Positions 1 to 8,803 of a DNA stretch of 64,000 nt are shown in pieces. Every line of letters starts with the position of its first letter. The stretch's first letter is position 1. Source of the DNA: Halomonas halophila (GTDB lineage Bacteria > Pseudomonadota > Gammaproteobacteria > Pseudomonadales > Halomonadaceae); the NCBI RefSeq assembly GCF_030406665.1, contig NZ_CP129121.1, positions 3,224,001-3,288,000 on the forward strand. Direction: 5' to 3'. The notes below the pieces were generated by a model. The model was not told the origin of the DNA and made no database searches. It was given only the letters and a program-made list of their open reading frames with translations. A program made the position numbers and the translations under genes.

Positions 1-1
1 C

Positions 2-91
2 AAGCTGTGGGAGCTGGTGGTGATCTTCCTGCTGCGCACCGCCATCACCCTTCCGATCATCGTGTTCATGGGCCATTGGCTGGTGGGCTGA
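2..91 (+). CDS. C-terminal fragment of a membrane protein
   Basis: The reading frame is open from the left edge and ends with TGA at 89-91, giving 29 residues. They are strongly hydrophobic (a VVIFLL stretch, one Arg, then LPIIVFMGHWLVG), which looks like the last transmembrane helix of a transporter or other inner-membrane protein. The rest lies outside the window, so the family cannot be named. It runs in the same direction as the decarboxylase gene 49 bases downstream and may be the first part of the same unit, for example a substrate carrier, but that is inference. Confidence 0.5.
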   Translation, partial: KLWELVVIFLLRTAITLPIIVFMGHWLVG

Positions 92-140
92 GACGATCCC
101 CATGAACCGCGAGAGCCTGAATCCTGAGAGAGAAACGCCC

Positions 141-1775
141 ATGACCTGCGCCGACCTGCTGATTCGCCTGCTGCGCGACACCTACGGGGTGGACACCGTG
201 TTCGGGATCCCCGGCGTGCATACCGTTGAGCTCTACCGCGGCCTCGCCGGCGGCGAGGGCAGCGGCATCCGCCATGTCACGCCGCGCCACGAGCAGGGCG
301 CCGGCTTCATGGCCGACGGCTACGCCCGCGCCACCGGCAAGCCCGGGGTGTGCTTCATCATCACCGGGCCCGGCATGACCAACATCGCCACCGCCATGGG
401 TCAGGCGCTGGCCGACTCGGTGCCGATGCTGGTGATCTCCAGCGTCAATCGCCGCGACACCCTGGGTCGCGGGCAGGGCCGGCTGCATGAACTGCCGAGC
501 CAGCAGCAGCTGATCGCCGGGGTCGCCCGCTTCAGCCACACCCTGCTCGACCCCGAGGGCCTGCCCGAAACGCTGGCCCGGGCCTTCGCGGTATTCGAAG
601 GCGCACGGCCGGGGCCTGTGCATCTCGAGATTCCCATCGATCTGTTCGATGCCCCGGTCCGCACGCCGCGGCACTGGCAGCGAGCGGCACTGGCCAAGGC
701 CGCGCCGGATCCCGTGGCCATCGCCGAAGCAGGCGCCTGGCTGGCAGATGCCGCACGCCCGCTGGTGCTGCTCGGCGGCGGCAGCGTGGCCGCCCCCGAG
801 GCCGCTCGCGCGCTGGTCGAGGCGCTCGATGCCCCCGCCGTCACCACCATCAACGCCAAGGGACTGCTCGGCCGCGACCATCCGCTGGACCTGGGCGCCA
901 ACGCCTCGCTGCCGGCGGTGCGCGAGCTGGCACGGGACGCCGACGTGGTGCTGGCCATCGGCACCGAGCTCGGCGAGACCGACTACGACGTGGTGTTCGA
1001 CGACGGCTTCACGCTCGACGGCCGACTGATCCGCATCGACGTGGATCCCCAGCAGCTGGCCCGCAACCAGGCCGCCGACCTGGCCCTGGTGGCCGACGCC
1101 GGCCAGGCCCTCGCGGCCCTGGCGTCGCACTTCAAAGGAACCCGGCTGAACCGTGGCGGCGCCGAGCGTACACGGGCCGCCCATGAGGCGATGGGGCTCG
1201 CCGAGGACCCGGCCTTTGCCGCCTATGTGCCGCTGTTCGACACCCTGCGCGAGGCCCTGCCCGAGGCGATCCTGGTCGGCGATTCCTGCGCCACCACCTA
1301 CGCGGCCAACCACCTGGTCGCCCAGCCGGCCCCGCGGCGCTTCTTCAACGCTTCCACCGGCTACGGCACCCTCGGCTACGGCCTGCCGGCGGCGCTCGGC
1401 GCCAGCCTCGCCCGCCCCGACCTGCCGGTGGTGGCCCTGGTCGGCGACGGCGGCGTGATGTTCACCCTGCCGGAGCTGGCCTGCGCGGTGGAGGAACGCC
1501 TGCCGGTAGTGATCCTGCTGTGGCACAACCAGGGCTACGAGGAGATCCGCCGCTTCATGGACGACGCCGGCGTCACCCGCCTCGGCGTCGACCTCCAGGC
1601 CCCGGACTTCCTCACCGTGGCCCGCGGCTTCGGCTGTGCCGCCACCCGCGTCGCCGCCCCCGCGGAGCTGGCCCAGGCGCTGTCCAGCCGCCCCGCCGAC
1701 GGTCCGCTGCTGATCGAAGTCGACGCCGCGGCCTGGGCTCGCGCCGCCTCGCCTGAATTCGGACCTGGAGCCTGA
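141..1775 (+). CDS. aruI: Thiamine-diphosphate-dependent decarboxylase, 5-guanidino-2-oxopentanoate decarboxylase-like
   Basis: A 544-residue protein of the acetolactate synthase/pyruvate decarboxylase fold. The N-terminal pyrimidine-binding domain carries the catalytic Glu in RHEQGAGFMADGYAR (about residue 51). The C-terminal diphosphate-binding domain has GDGGVMF followed about 26 residues later by HNQGY, the usual TPP/metal motif. The opening MTCADLLIRLL...GVDTVFGIPGVHT resembles AruI-type proteins, which decarboxylate the 2-keto acid from arginine transamination to 4-guanidinobutyraldehyde. An ATG 39 bases upstream (102) is possible, but 141 has a GAGAGA-type ribosome site and matches the family start. 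The aldehyde dehydrogenase gene begins one base after its stop and would oxidise the aldehyde product. The TPP-enzyme assignment is firm; the arginine substrate is inferred. Confidence 0.72.
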   Translation: MTCADLLIRLLRDTYGVDTVFGIPGVHTVELYRGLAGGEGSGIRHVTPRHEQGAGFMADGYARATGKPGVCFIITGPGMTNIATAMGQALADSVPMLVISSVNRRDTLGRGQGRLHELPSQQQLIAGVARFSHTLLDPEGLPETLARAFAVFEGARPGPVHLEIPIDLFDAPVRTPRHWQRAALAKAAPDPVAIAEAGAWLADAARPLVLLGGGSVAAPEAARALVEALDAPAVTTINAKGLLGRDHPLDLGANASLPAVRELARDADVVLAIGTELGETDYDVVFDDGFTLDGRLIRIDVDPQQLARNQAADLALVADAGQALAALASHFKGTRLNRGGAERTRAAHEAMGLAEDPAFAAYVPLFDTLREALPEAILVGDSCATTYAANHLVAQPAPRRFFNASTGYGTLGYGLPAALGASLARPDLPVVALVGDGGVMFTLPELACAVEERLPVVILLWHNQGYEEIRRFMDDAGVTRLGVDLQAPDFLTVARGFGCAATRVAAPAELAQALSSRPADGPLLIEVDAAAWARAASPEFGPGA

Positions 1776-1776
1776 C

Positions 1777-3225
1777 ATGCAACGACTCACCCAGCAGTTC
1801 ATCGACAACCACTGGATCGCGAGCCGCAGCGAGCGCCGCCTGCCGGTGACCGATCCCTACCGCCAGGAGACGATCGCCGAGGTCACCGCCGGCGACCCGG
1901 CCGACGTCGACGCCGCGGTGGGCGCCGCACGCCGTGCCCTGCCCGCCTGGCAGGCGCTGGGCGGCGAGCGTCGGGCGGTCTACCTCGAGGCCTTCGCCGA
2001 CGCCCTCGTCGAGCGCCGCGAGGCGCTGATGCGGCTGTCTTCCACCAACAACGGCAAGGCCCTGGCCGAGACCGCCATCGATCTCGACGATGCCATCGCC
2101 TGCTATCGCTACTACGCCGGCCAGGCCCGGGCCCTGGAGGCCCGCCAGGGGCGCCTGGTCGAGCATGGCATGGACGGCATCGAGGCCCGCACCTACGAGG
2201 ACCCGGCCGGCGTGGTCGGCCTGATCACGCCCTGGAACTTCCCGCTGGTCACCAGCGCCTGGAAGATCGCCCCGGCGCTGGCCGCCGGCTGCACGGTGGT
2301 GTTCAAGCCCTCCGAGATCACGCCGCTGCCCGAGCAGGCCGTGGCCGAGATCGCCCTCGAGATCGGCCTCCCGGCCGGGGTCATCAACCTGGTGCACGGC
2401 GACGGCGAGGGCATCGGCGCGCCGCTCACCGCCCATCCCGGCATCGACAAGCTGTCCTTCACCGGCAGCAACGCCGTGGGCGAGAAGGTCATGCGCGCCG
2501 CCGCTGACGGCACCCGGGGCGTCTCGCTCGAACTCGGCGGCAAGTCGCCGATCCTGGTGCTGGACGACGCCGAGGTCGAGGCCGCCGCCGACTGGGTGAT
2601 GGCCGGCATCTACTTCAACAGCGGGCAGATCTGCTCGGCGACCTCGCGGCTGATCGTGCACGCATCGCTGGCCGACGCGCTCTATGCGGCGCTGGCCACG
2701 CGCATCGATACCATCCGCCTGGGCGATCCGCTGGCCGACGATACCGACATGGGCCCGATGACCAGCGCGCGGCAGCGCGAGGCCGTGGAAGGCTACCTGT
2801 CCATCGCCGCCGAGGAGGGGCTTATCGCGGTGCGCGACGCCCGGCACCGCGAGCTGCCCGCCCAAGGCGAATTCGTCGCGCCGACCCTGTATCGCGATGT
2901 GCCCGTCGGCAGCCGACTGTGGCGGGAGGAGGTCTTCGGCCCGGTGCTGTGCGCCCGCAGCGTCGACAGCGACGCCGAGGCGATCGCGCTGGCCAATGAC
3001 TCCGCCTTCGGCCTCGCCGCCACCGTGATCTCGGGCGACGCCGACCGCGCCCGCCGCGTCGGCCGCGCGCTACGGGCCGGCAGCATCTGGTTCAACAGCG
3101 AGCAGCTGGTGCTGCCGGAGGCGAGCTGGGGCGGCTTCGGCATCAGCGGCATCGGCCGCGAGCTGGGCCCCTGGGGGCTGGCGGGCTACCTGGAGGTCAA
3201 GCACCTGATCGGACCGGCGGGCTGA
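1777..3225 (+). CDS. NAD(P)-dependent aldehyde dehydrogenase, possibly 4-guanidinobutyraldehyde dehydrogenase
   Basis: A 482-residue protein of normal length for the aldehyde dehydrogenase superfamily. The Asn that stabilises the oxyanion is in TPWNFPLV (about 154), the general-base Glu in LELGGKSP (about 252) and the nucleophilic Cys in FNSGQICSATSR (about 286). Its start codon is one base beyond the stop of the decarboxylase gene, so the two are translationally linked. The pairing suggests it oxidises the aldehyde released by the decarboxylase (4-guanidinobutyraldehyde to 4-guanidinobutyrate, the KauB-type step). By motifs alone it could equally be a betaine-aldehyde or aminoaldehyde dehydrogenase. 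Confidence 0.8.
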   Translation: MQRLTQQFIDNHWIASRSERRLPVTDPYRQETIAEVTAGDPADVDAAVGAARRALPAWQALGGERRAVYLEAFADALVERREALMRLSSTNNGKALAETAIDLDDAIACYRYYAGQARALEARQGRLVEHGMDGIEARTYEDPAGVVGLITPWNFPLVTSAWKIAPALAAGCTVVFKPSEITPLPEQAVAEIALEIGLPAGVINLVHGDGEGIGAPLTAHPGIDKLSFTGSNAVGEKVMRAAADGTRGVSLELGGKSPILVLDDAEVEAAADWVMAGIYFNSGQICSATSRLIVHASLADALYAALATRIDTIRLGDPLADDTDMGPMTSARQREAVEGYLSIAAEEGLIAVRDARHRELPAQGEFVAPTLYRDVPVGSRLWREEVFGPVLCARSVDSDAEAIALANDSAFGLAATVISGDADRARRVGRALRAGSIWFNSEQLVLPEASWGGFGISGIGRELGPWGLAGYLEVKHLIGPAG

Positions 3226-3246
3226 ATCGGCCCTGCCATGCAATAC

Positions 3247-3278
3247 ACGACGCCCCGGCCGCCTGGCCAGGGCGTCGT
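3247..3278. terminator. Hairpin between convergent genes, probable bidirectional terminator
   Basis: ACGACGCCC at 3247-3255 pairs perfectly with GGGCGTCGT at 3270-3278. It sits between the aldehyde dehydrogenase (plus) and the amphi-Trp gene (minus), which converge here. There is no convincing T-run on either side, so factor-independent termination is inferred. The same 9-bp stem recurs downstream of ssb at 35451-35478. Confidence 0.5.
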
Positions 3279-3308
3279 CGTCTCAAAGCGTTTCAGGAAA
3301 GACGATCC

Positions 3309-3584
3309 CTACTCGTCGTGGCCGACCTTCAGCGTCGACTTCTTCGCCTTGCCGTCGTTGGCCTGCCAGGAGAGGCGGATATCCAGGCGGTGATAGTCGT
3401 CTTCCTTGCGCGCGGTGATCTTGAGATTGATCAGCCCCTTGGGCGCGAGGCGGATCTCGCCTTCGTCGTCCGAGAACGACAGCACACCCTTGGCCAACCC
3501 CTTGGTGATCGCCTTGAGGATCTCCTGGGCGCCCTTGATGCTCTGTAGCGATTCGTGCCGGAAGAGGCTCTTCTCGGTCTTCAT
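3309..3584 (-). CDS. Amphi-Trp domain protein (GAK system)
   Basis: A 91-residue soluble protein starting MKTEKSLFRHES and ending KVGHDE. It resembles the small amphi-Trp domain proteins: alternating beta-type segments in the second half and a single Trp in DIRLSWQAND (about 73). The biochemical role of the family is unknown; it is named as one component of the GAK set (ATP-grasp, Amphi-Trp, HprK-related kinase). The ATG overlaps the stop of the metallophosphoesterase gene (ATGA, 3581-3584), so it is the last gene of the long minus-strand GAK operon. Confidence 0.78.
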   Translation of the reverse strand: MKTEKSLFRHESLQSIKGAQEILKAITKGLAKGVLSFSDDEGEIRLAPKGLINLKITARKEDDYHRLDIRLSWQANDGKAKKSTLKVGHDE

Positions 3585-5002
3585 GATGGTCTTGCCTTCT
3601 TCTGGGTGGCCGCACGCCGCCTCTCGAGGTAGCGCTCCGGTTCGAAGACCTTGGCATGCGGATAGTCGTTGCTGATGCCGATCACCCGGCCCGCCGGGTC
3701 GATGATGGTCACGCCCATGCCATGCCCCTCGAGCCCTTCCTTGCGACGCGAGTTGCGGTCCAGGGTGATGTCGCCCTCGATGTGCAGCATGCCGCGGCGA
3801 ATCATCAGGCGCTGTCCGGCGGTGAGGTTGATATGGCCGTGCACCACGGCGTGGATGCCCTGGCGATAGACGCGGTCGACGCCGTGTTCGGTCAGGGGAA
3901 AATCGACCTTGCGATACTTGGTGCGCAGGGTGTTGGCCAGCGGCCCATAGTAGAACCCGAAGGGATCCTCGAGCACCTGCTCGGAGAAGCGCCGGTTCAA
4001 CGCCTCGACGCCTTCGTCCTCGATCAGGCGAGCGGTGCTGTCGTCCAGCCCGGCGTGCACGAACAGGAAGGAACCCTCCCGGTGGGCGAGCCGCATGGCC
4101 TCGAAGAACCAGGCGAACTCGCCCTCCGGGCGCAGGAACAGCGCGCACAGCACCTGCGACGCGGCGTAAACCTGGCGCAGCGTCAAGCCGGCCTTCTCGC
4201 AGGCGGCCTCGAAGTTCGCCACCTTCTTGCGCAGCCGGGCGAGCTCTCGCTCGATGGCCTTGTCGCTCATCTGCTCCCGGGCCATGGCCGGGAAGGCCTC
4301 GAACCAGCCCTCGTCGGGAAACAGCCGCCGCCGGCAGCCCTTCCTGCCCGGGACGCCGGCCAGCGGCTTCTTCTTGCCGGCCAGGTACTCGGCGTACACC
4401 TCCTTGAGCAGCGGGATGGCCTTGCTGCCCATGCGCACGAAGAGGTGCTCGGTGCGCGGCGAGCGCTCGTGCTCCAGGGCCATCAGCCCCATCAGCAGGC
4501 GCATGTCATGGTTGCCCGCCAGCAGCGTCACCCGGGCGCCGCTGTCCATCAGCCGGCGCAGGCTGCGCAGCAGCGTCAGGTTGCTGGGCCCCTTGTCCAG
4601 GCAGTCGCCGCCGATCACGAAGGCGCCCTTGCGGCCGCGCTTGGTCAGGCGGATCTCGTCAAGGCCCGGCCCGGTCTGCTTCACGCCGCCCGAGGCCACC
4701 AGCGAGCCCACGAAGGCCTGCGCATCGGCGTGCGGGTCGGAGATGAAGAAGACCCGACGCTCGGGCCAGGCCCAGGGGCGATGCGACACCGCGCGGCGCA
4801 GCAGGCGGGTGACCACCGCCGGCGAACTGCCGCCCCGCGCCTGGGCGTTGCGCCCGCCCGGCACCCAGGGCTCCGCGGTGGTCGGCAGCGCCTCGGTCAG
4901 CCACGACGGTCCCTTGTAGCGGGGAAAGCCGCGGGGAACACCGCGGCCCTCATCGCCGACATTCACGCCGGATGTCTCGGAACGGGCCTGACCACTCGCC
5001 AT
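3581..5002 (-). CDS. Calcineurin-like metallophosphoesterase (GAK locus)
   Basis: A 473-residue protein. After an about 85-residue N-terminal extension come the metal-ligand motifs of the calcineurin-like fold: ISDPHAD (about 89), IGGDCLDKGPSN (about 131) and LAGNHDMR (about 162), with a later HGHINL that fits the C-terminal GHxH motif. The family hydrolyses phosphomonoesters or diesters with two metal ions; the substrate here is unknown. No signal peptide is seen, so it is probably cytoplasmic. An AGGAG ribosome site precedes the ATG. It overlaps the amphi-Trp start by four bases and lies 111 bases after the phosphatase gene, with a long purine-rich tract between them. Confidence 0.8.
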   Translation of the reverse strand: MASGQARSETSGVNVGDEGRGVPRGFPRYKGPSWLTEALPTTAEPWVPGGRNAQARGGSSPAVVTRLLRRAVSHRPWAWPERRVFFISDPHADAQAFVGSLVASGGVKQTGPGLDEIRLTKRGRKGAFVIGGDCLDKGPSNLTLLRSLRRLMDSGARVTLLAGNHDMRLLMGLMALEHERSPRTEHLFVRMGSKAIPLLKEVYAEYLAGKKKPLAGVPGRKGCRRRLFPDEGWFEAFPAMAREQMSDKAIERELARLRKKVANFEAACEKAGLTLRQVYAASQVLCALFLRPEGEFAWFFEAMRLAHREGSFLFVHAGLDDSTARLIEDEGVEALNRRFSEQVLEDPFGFYYGPLANTLRTKYRKVDFPLTEHGVDRVYRQGIHAVVHGHINLTAGQRLMIRRGMLHIEGDITLDRNSRRKEGLEGHGMGVTIIDPAGRVIGISNDYPHAKVFEPERYLERRRAATQKKARPS

Positions 5003-5113
5003 GTGCGGGCTCCTGGAGAAAGAAGGGAAGAAGAAAGCAGGGAAGGAGAAAGCGGGAACGAGCCAGCCTATGACCTCGAGGTGACGGTTCGATGACGCCC
5101 CGGTGCGCCTGGG

Positions 5114-5836
5114 CTAGTCGTGGTAGCCATCGCCGCCCCTCACCTTCCAGCGTCCGCCGACATGATGCCAGCGGCCGTGGGCATCGCGCTCCAGGTAGAC
5201 CGGCGCGGCGTGATACATGCTCAGCCGGGCGATGTCGTCGAAGGCCAGCACGCCGAGTCGATGGGCGGCGTGGCGGAAGGAGGCCCCGTGGCCGACGAAG
5301 ACCTTGAGCGTGTCCTGACCGGCCTGCGCCGACAGCGCGGCCATGCGCGACTCGAGATGCTCGGCGACGCGCTCGCCGGCCTCCATCAGCGACTCCGCCC
5401 CGGGCAGCGGCAGGCGGAAGTGGCTGTTCGACTTCCAGTCCGCCGGCAGCTCGCCGCAGCGCGGGTCCGCCGCGACCACCTCGGCGATCTGCGCCGCGGT
5501 CAGGTTCGCCGCGCAGCCCAGCCCGCGCTCGGCCAGGGCGGAGAAGCTCTCGACCCGCGGCGCCGCCTCGCACGGCACGCCGGCCGAGGAAAGCGCCGCT
5601 TTGAGGCCCTCGGCGGTCTGCCAGGCCCGCAGCAGGCGCGAGGCATCGATGGTCTCGGCCAGGCGCCAGCCTTCGGCGGCCAGGGTCTGCGCCAGCGCGA
5701 GACCGGCCTCGGCGGCCTGGACTTCCCCACGCTCGGTCAGCGGGAAGGGCTGGTGGGCGCTCGGCGTATCGGCCAGCTGGTGATAGTCACCATGGCGGAT
5801 CAGCGCCGCGATGGTGCGGGGCGTGCGATTTGTCAT
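5114..5836 (-). CDS. Histidine phosphatase superfamily protein (GAK locus)
   Basis: A 240-residue protein with the phosphohistidine motif ALIRHGDYHQL near residue 14 and the second catalytic histidine in KVFVGHGASFRHAA, as in phosphoglycerate mutase-like phosphatases. The family transfers phosphate to the RHG histidine and hydrolyses it; the substrate is not predictable. The start overlaps the stop of the upstream SixA-Nudix gene by four bases (ATGA, 5833-5836). It differs from the neighbouring SixA-type domain, so the operon carries two distinct histidine phosphatases. Confidence 0.8.
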   Translation of the reverse strand: MTNRTPRTIAALIRHGDYHQLADTPSAHQPFPLTERGEVQAAEAGLALAQTLAAEGWRLAETIDASRLLRAWQTAEGLKAALSSAGVPCEAAPRVESFSALAERGLGCAANLTAAQIAEVVAADPRCGELPADWKSNSHFRLPLPGAESLMEAGERVAEHLESRMAALSAQAGQDTLKVFVGHGASFRHAAHRLGVLAFDDIARLSMYHAAPVYLERDAHGRWHHVGGRWKVRGGDGYHD

Positions 5837-6810
5837 GACGCGCCTCCCGACTGGAGACGCGCCGCCAGCGCGCGCAGCTCGCTCGCCAGCGCCTCGCCCT
5901 TGACCGCCGCGGCGGCCTCCTCGGGCGCGAACCAGCGCCGGGTACGGTGCGGCTCCTCGCGGTCATGCTGCGGCTGCTCGGCGTCGACGCGCATGGCGAA
6001 CAGCGCCACCTCACAGGTCGCGCCCCACTTGGCCTGGCGATAGTGGCCCGGCGCCACGGCGGCGATCGCGCCGCTGATGCCGGCCTCCTCGCCCGCCTCC
6101 TTGAGCGCCGAGGCCTTGGGGGAAAGCCCCGGTTCGACGATGCCCTTGGGCAGGCTCCAGTGGCGATTGCTGCTCGAGCCGATCAGCAGCACCTCAAGTG
6201 CGCCATCGCGCCAGCGATAGGGCAGCACCGCGGACTGGGTGTAGTAGTAGGCCGGCCGCTCGCGCCGCTCGGCGCCGTCGGGAAACGGGAAGGGAAAGCC
6301 CTCGGGCAGCACCTTCGGGCGCTGTAGCTCGAGCAGCCGCGCCCCGCCGGCGGCGAGCGACGCCCAGGCGACGTCCAGGCCGAGGCGCGCCAGCGCCGCG
6401 GTGGGCAGTCGCTTGCCGTCTTCCGCGTCGGGAAGCGGTTCGGGCGAGAGCCAGTCGAGGAATTCCTCCAGCCCGGGGTTGTGGCCGACCACCATCAGCC
6501 GCGAGATATCGTCCGGGCAGCGCGCCACCACGTGCGCCAGCGCCTCGGGATCGCCCTCGTAGAGCGCCGGCTCCAGCGTCACGGCCTCGGCGGTCAGCCC
6601 CATGGCCTTGGCGCACTTCTCGGCGGTGGCCCGGGCGCGCTCGGCGGGCGAGGTCAGGATGCGCTGCGGCACCCGCCCCTGCTCGGCCAGCCAGGCGCCC
6701 ATGCGCTGGGCGCCGAGCTTGCCGCGCTTCTTCAGCGGCCGCTCGAGATCGTCAACCGGCACCGACCCGTCGGACTTGCCGTGGCGCAGCAACAGCAGCT
6801 CGCGAGACAT
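5833..6810 (-). CDS. SixA-like phosphohistidine phosphatase fused to a Nudix hydrolase domain (GAK locus)
   Basis: A 325-residue two-domain protein. Residues 1 to about 155 resemble SixA: LLLRHGKSDGS with the catalytic RHG at 9-11, then VVGHNPGLEEFLDWL. Residues about 185-325 form a Nudix fold with the box PKGIVEPGLSPKASALKEAGEEAGI. That box has Leu at the usual first Glu and Lys for Arg, a variation seen in some Nudix subfamilies, and keeps the EExG core. SixA-type enzymes dephosphorylate histidine phosphocarriers; Nudix enzymes cleave nucleoside-diphosphate-linked compounds. The fusion suggests both activities act in one pathway. It follows the HprK-related gene by two bases. Confidence 0.82.
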   Translation of the reverse strand: MSRELLLLRHGKSDGSVPVDDLERPLKKRGKLGAQRMGAWLAEQGRVPQRILTSPAERARATAEKCAKAMGLTAEAVTLEPALYEGDPEALAHVVARCPDDISRLMVVGHNPGLEEFLDWLSPEPLPDAEDGKRLPTAALARLGLDVAWASLAAGGARLLELQRPKVLPEGFPFPFPDGAERRERPAYYYTQSAVLPYRWRDGALEVLLIGSSSNRHWSLPKGIVEPGLSPKASALKEAGEEAGISGAIAAVAPGHYRQAKWGATCEVALFAMRVDAEQPQHDREEPHRTRRWFAPEEAAAAVKGEALASELRALAARLQSGGAS

Positions 6811-6812
6811 GG

Positions 6813-7913
6813 CTAGCCCTCCAGCAGGGGAATGAGATGCCCCGCCACCAGGGCATTGAAGTCGATGCCGCCGCTGACCTCGAACACCGGCACGCCGGCC
6901 AGCACGTCCAGGTAGGCGGCCTCGTCGAGGGGCTCGTCGTCGGCCAGGAAGCTGCCGTCCGCACGCTGATAGAAGGGCCCCGCCGACTTCATGATCGCCG
7001 CCAGCAGGTCGCGACGCTGCGTCAAATCCACGGCGGCGACCCGCGGCGGGCTCGCGTCGTCGCGGCGCCAGTTGAGGACCACGAAGCCTCCCAGGGTCGC
7101 CTCATCAGTCAGGCGATCGGGACCGTAGCGCGCGGCGACGGGCACGTCGTGCTTCTCTTCCAGCTCCCACAGCGCGTCGGCCGGCAGCGCCCTCAGCTGA
7201 TCCCGGCGCGCGACCGGCAGCAGCGTCTCGAGGCGGGGATTGTGGAGCGCGGTGCCGGGATTGATGCGCGGCTGCTTGGGCACGCCGGCGGCCCGCACCT
7301 CGCCGCCCTCGCGCTTGAGGAACAGCCGGTCGTTGGTCAGGAAGACGGTCGCGGGATGCTCCAGGGCGTGCAGCATGGCGGTGGACTTGCCGCCGCCGGA
7401 GAAGGCGGCGATGGCCAGCGCCCGGCCGTCGCGCACCAGCGCCGCGGCGTGGCAGACCTGCCAGTCCGCCCGCTGCAGGTGATTCATGTATTGGGCGATG
7501 ACGAAGTTCACCACCTGGTTGTCGTGGGCCAGGCAGGGCCCGGCCGCGATGCAGTGCGGCGCGCTCTGCAGGAACACCATGCCGGTGCGCACCTTGCGCA
7601 CCAGCCGGCCGCCGGGCAGGTCGTGGACGCTGTCCTTGCGCCCGGTCTTGCCCGGCTCGCGGGCCCAGTCGACGAAGGCGGTGTCCAGCGCGGGGGCCTC
7701 GCGCTCGATGACGACCACCTCGAGCGTCGCCGCCGCGTCCGGCGCCAGGCAGTGGGCGAAGTAGTCGCCGAGACGATCGAGCAGCGCGGCCGAGTTGGAG
7801 CGAATCGCCAGCGTCGCCCGCCCCATGTCGAGCACCAGCGCACGCTCGAGCAGTTCGGCCTCACCGATCAGCGTCTCGGCCAGGGCCGCCGGCGTGGCGT
7901 TCGCGGTGCTCAT
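6813..7913 (-). CDS. HprK-related kinase B (GAK system)
   Basis: A 366-residue protein with a P-loop in AAFSGGGKST (about 170-178) followed by TNDRLFL, in the style of HPr kinase/phosphorylase relatives. It has the length and layout of the HprK-related kinase B family of GAK loci. HprK proteins phosphorylate a serine on HPr; no HPr gene is in this window, so the acceptor is unknown. The small amphi-Trp protein or another locus product are possible partners (speculation). The start overlaps the ATP-grasp stop by four bases (ATGA, 7910-7913). Confidence 0.78.
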   Translation of the reverse strand: MSTANATPAALAETLIGEAELLERALVLDMGRATLAIRSNSAALLDRLGDYFAHCLAPDAAATLEVVVIEREAPALDTAFVDWAREPGKTGRKDSVHDLPGGRLVRKVRTGMVFLQSAPHCIAAGPCLAHDNQVVNFVIAQYMNHLQRADWQVCHAAALVRDGRALAIAAFSGGGKSTAMLHALEHPATVFLTNDRLFLKREGGEVRAAGVPKQPRINPGTALHNPRLETLLPVARRDQLRALPADALWELEEKHDVPVAARYGPDRLTDEATLGGFVVLNWRRDDASPPRVAAVDLTQRRDLLAAIMKSAGPFYQRADGSFLADDEPLDEAAYLDVLAGVPVFEVSGGIDFNALVAGHLIPLLEG

Positions 7914-8803
7914 AGCTCGCTCAGCACGTGGTCGAGGTAGGCGCCGGCGGCGTCGATACCCGCGCCCTCCAGGGCGCCGCGGAAGCCGCCGAAGGCGGAC
8001 ACCTCGAAGACGATCGGGCCGTCCGGGGTCTCGGCCACGTCCACGGTGGTGAAGTCCAGGCCGAAGGGCGCCTGGGCCCTAGTGGCCAGGTCGATCAGCG
8101 CCTCCGAGGGCGCATAGGCCTCGTAGCGGCCGCCGCTGTGGATGGTGGTGTTCCAGCTGTCGCCGCTCTGGGGCACGCGGGCGTAGGTGCCGAGGTAGCG
8201 CCCGCCGGCGAACACCATGCCCAGATCGCGGCCGGGCAGCTCGACCTTGCGCTGCAGGTACATCATCGGATTGTCGCGGCGGAAGGCCTCGACCTCGGCG
8301 CGCAGCGCCTCCGGCGACTGGCCGGCGGAGATCACGCACATGCCCCGGGCCTTGGTCGAGAACAGCGGCTTGAAGACCGCCTCGCCGAAGCGCTGGACGG
8401 CCTCGCAGGCGCTGTCGACGTCCTCGGTGACGACCGTCTCCGGCATCGGGATGCCGGCGTGGCGCAGGGTGAGGGTGCAGCTGAGGCGATTGATCAGCCG
8501 CAGCATCTTCTCGGCGCCGCTGAACACCCGCACGCCCCGGGCCTCCGCCGCCCGCAACAGCTCCAGGCGATCCAGGCTGTCGGGGCTGTACTCGGCGCTG
8601 ATCTTCTTCACGACCAGGGCGTCCAGCTCGCCGAGATCCAGGCCCCGGTGGTCGAGGCGGCCGGTGGTCAGGTCGAGGCTGATGTGCTGAAGGTCGATCA
8701 CCGCACGAAACCCGGTCCGCGCCTCGATGGCGTCGGCCAGCACCTCGGTGGACCACTTGCCGGGAATGCCCACCACGCCGATCCTGGGATTGGGGTCAGT
8801 CAA
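7910..8803 (-). CDS. GAK system ATP-grasp enzyme
   Basis: A 297-residue protein opening RIGVVGIPGKWSTEVLADAIE, with EAVFKPLFSTKARGM in the middle (lysine and flexible loop of the ATP-grasp fold) and DFTTVDVAETPDGPIVFEVSAFGG near the end (acidic metal-binding residues; a RimK-like C-terminus). ATP-grasp enzymes activate a carboxylate as acyl-phosphate and join it to an amine or thiol. The substrate in GAK systems is unknown. It overlaps the upstream helical/kinase gene by eight bases and the HprK-related gene by four, so the core genes appear tightly co-translated. Confidence 0.78.
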   Translation of the reverse strand: MTDPNPRIGVVGIPGKWSTEVLADAIEARTGFRAVIDLQHISLDLTTGRLDHRGLDLGELDALVVKKISAEYSPDSLDRLELLRAAEARGVRVFSGAEKMLRLINRLSCTLTLRHAGIPMPETVVTEDVDSACEAVQRFGEAVFKPLFSTKARGMCVISAGQSPEALRAEVEAFRRDNPMMYLQRKVELPGRDLGMVFAGGRYLGTYARVPQSGDSWNTTIHSGGRYEAYAPSEALIDLATRAQAPFGLDFTTVDVAETPDGPIVFEVSAFGGFRGALEGAGIDAAGAYLDHVLSEL

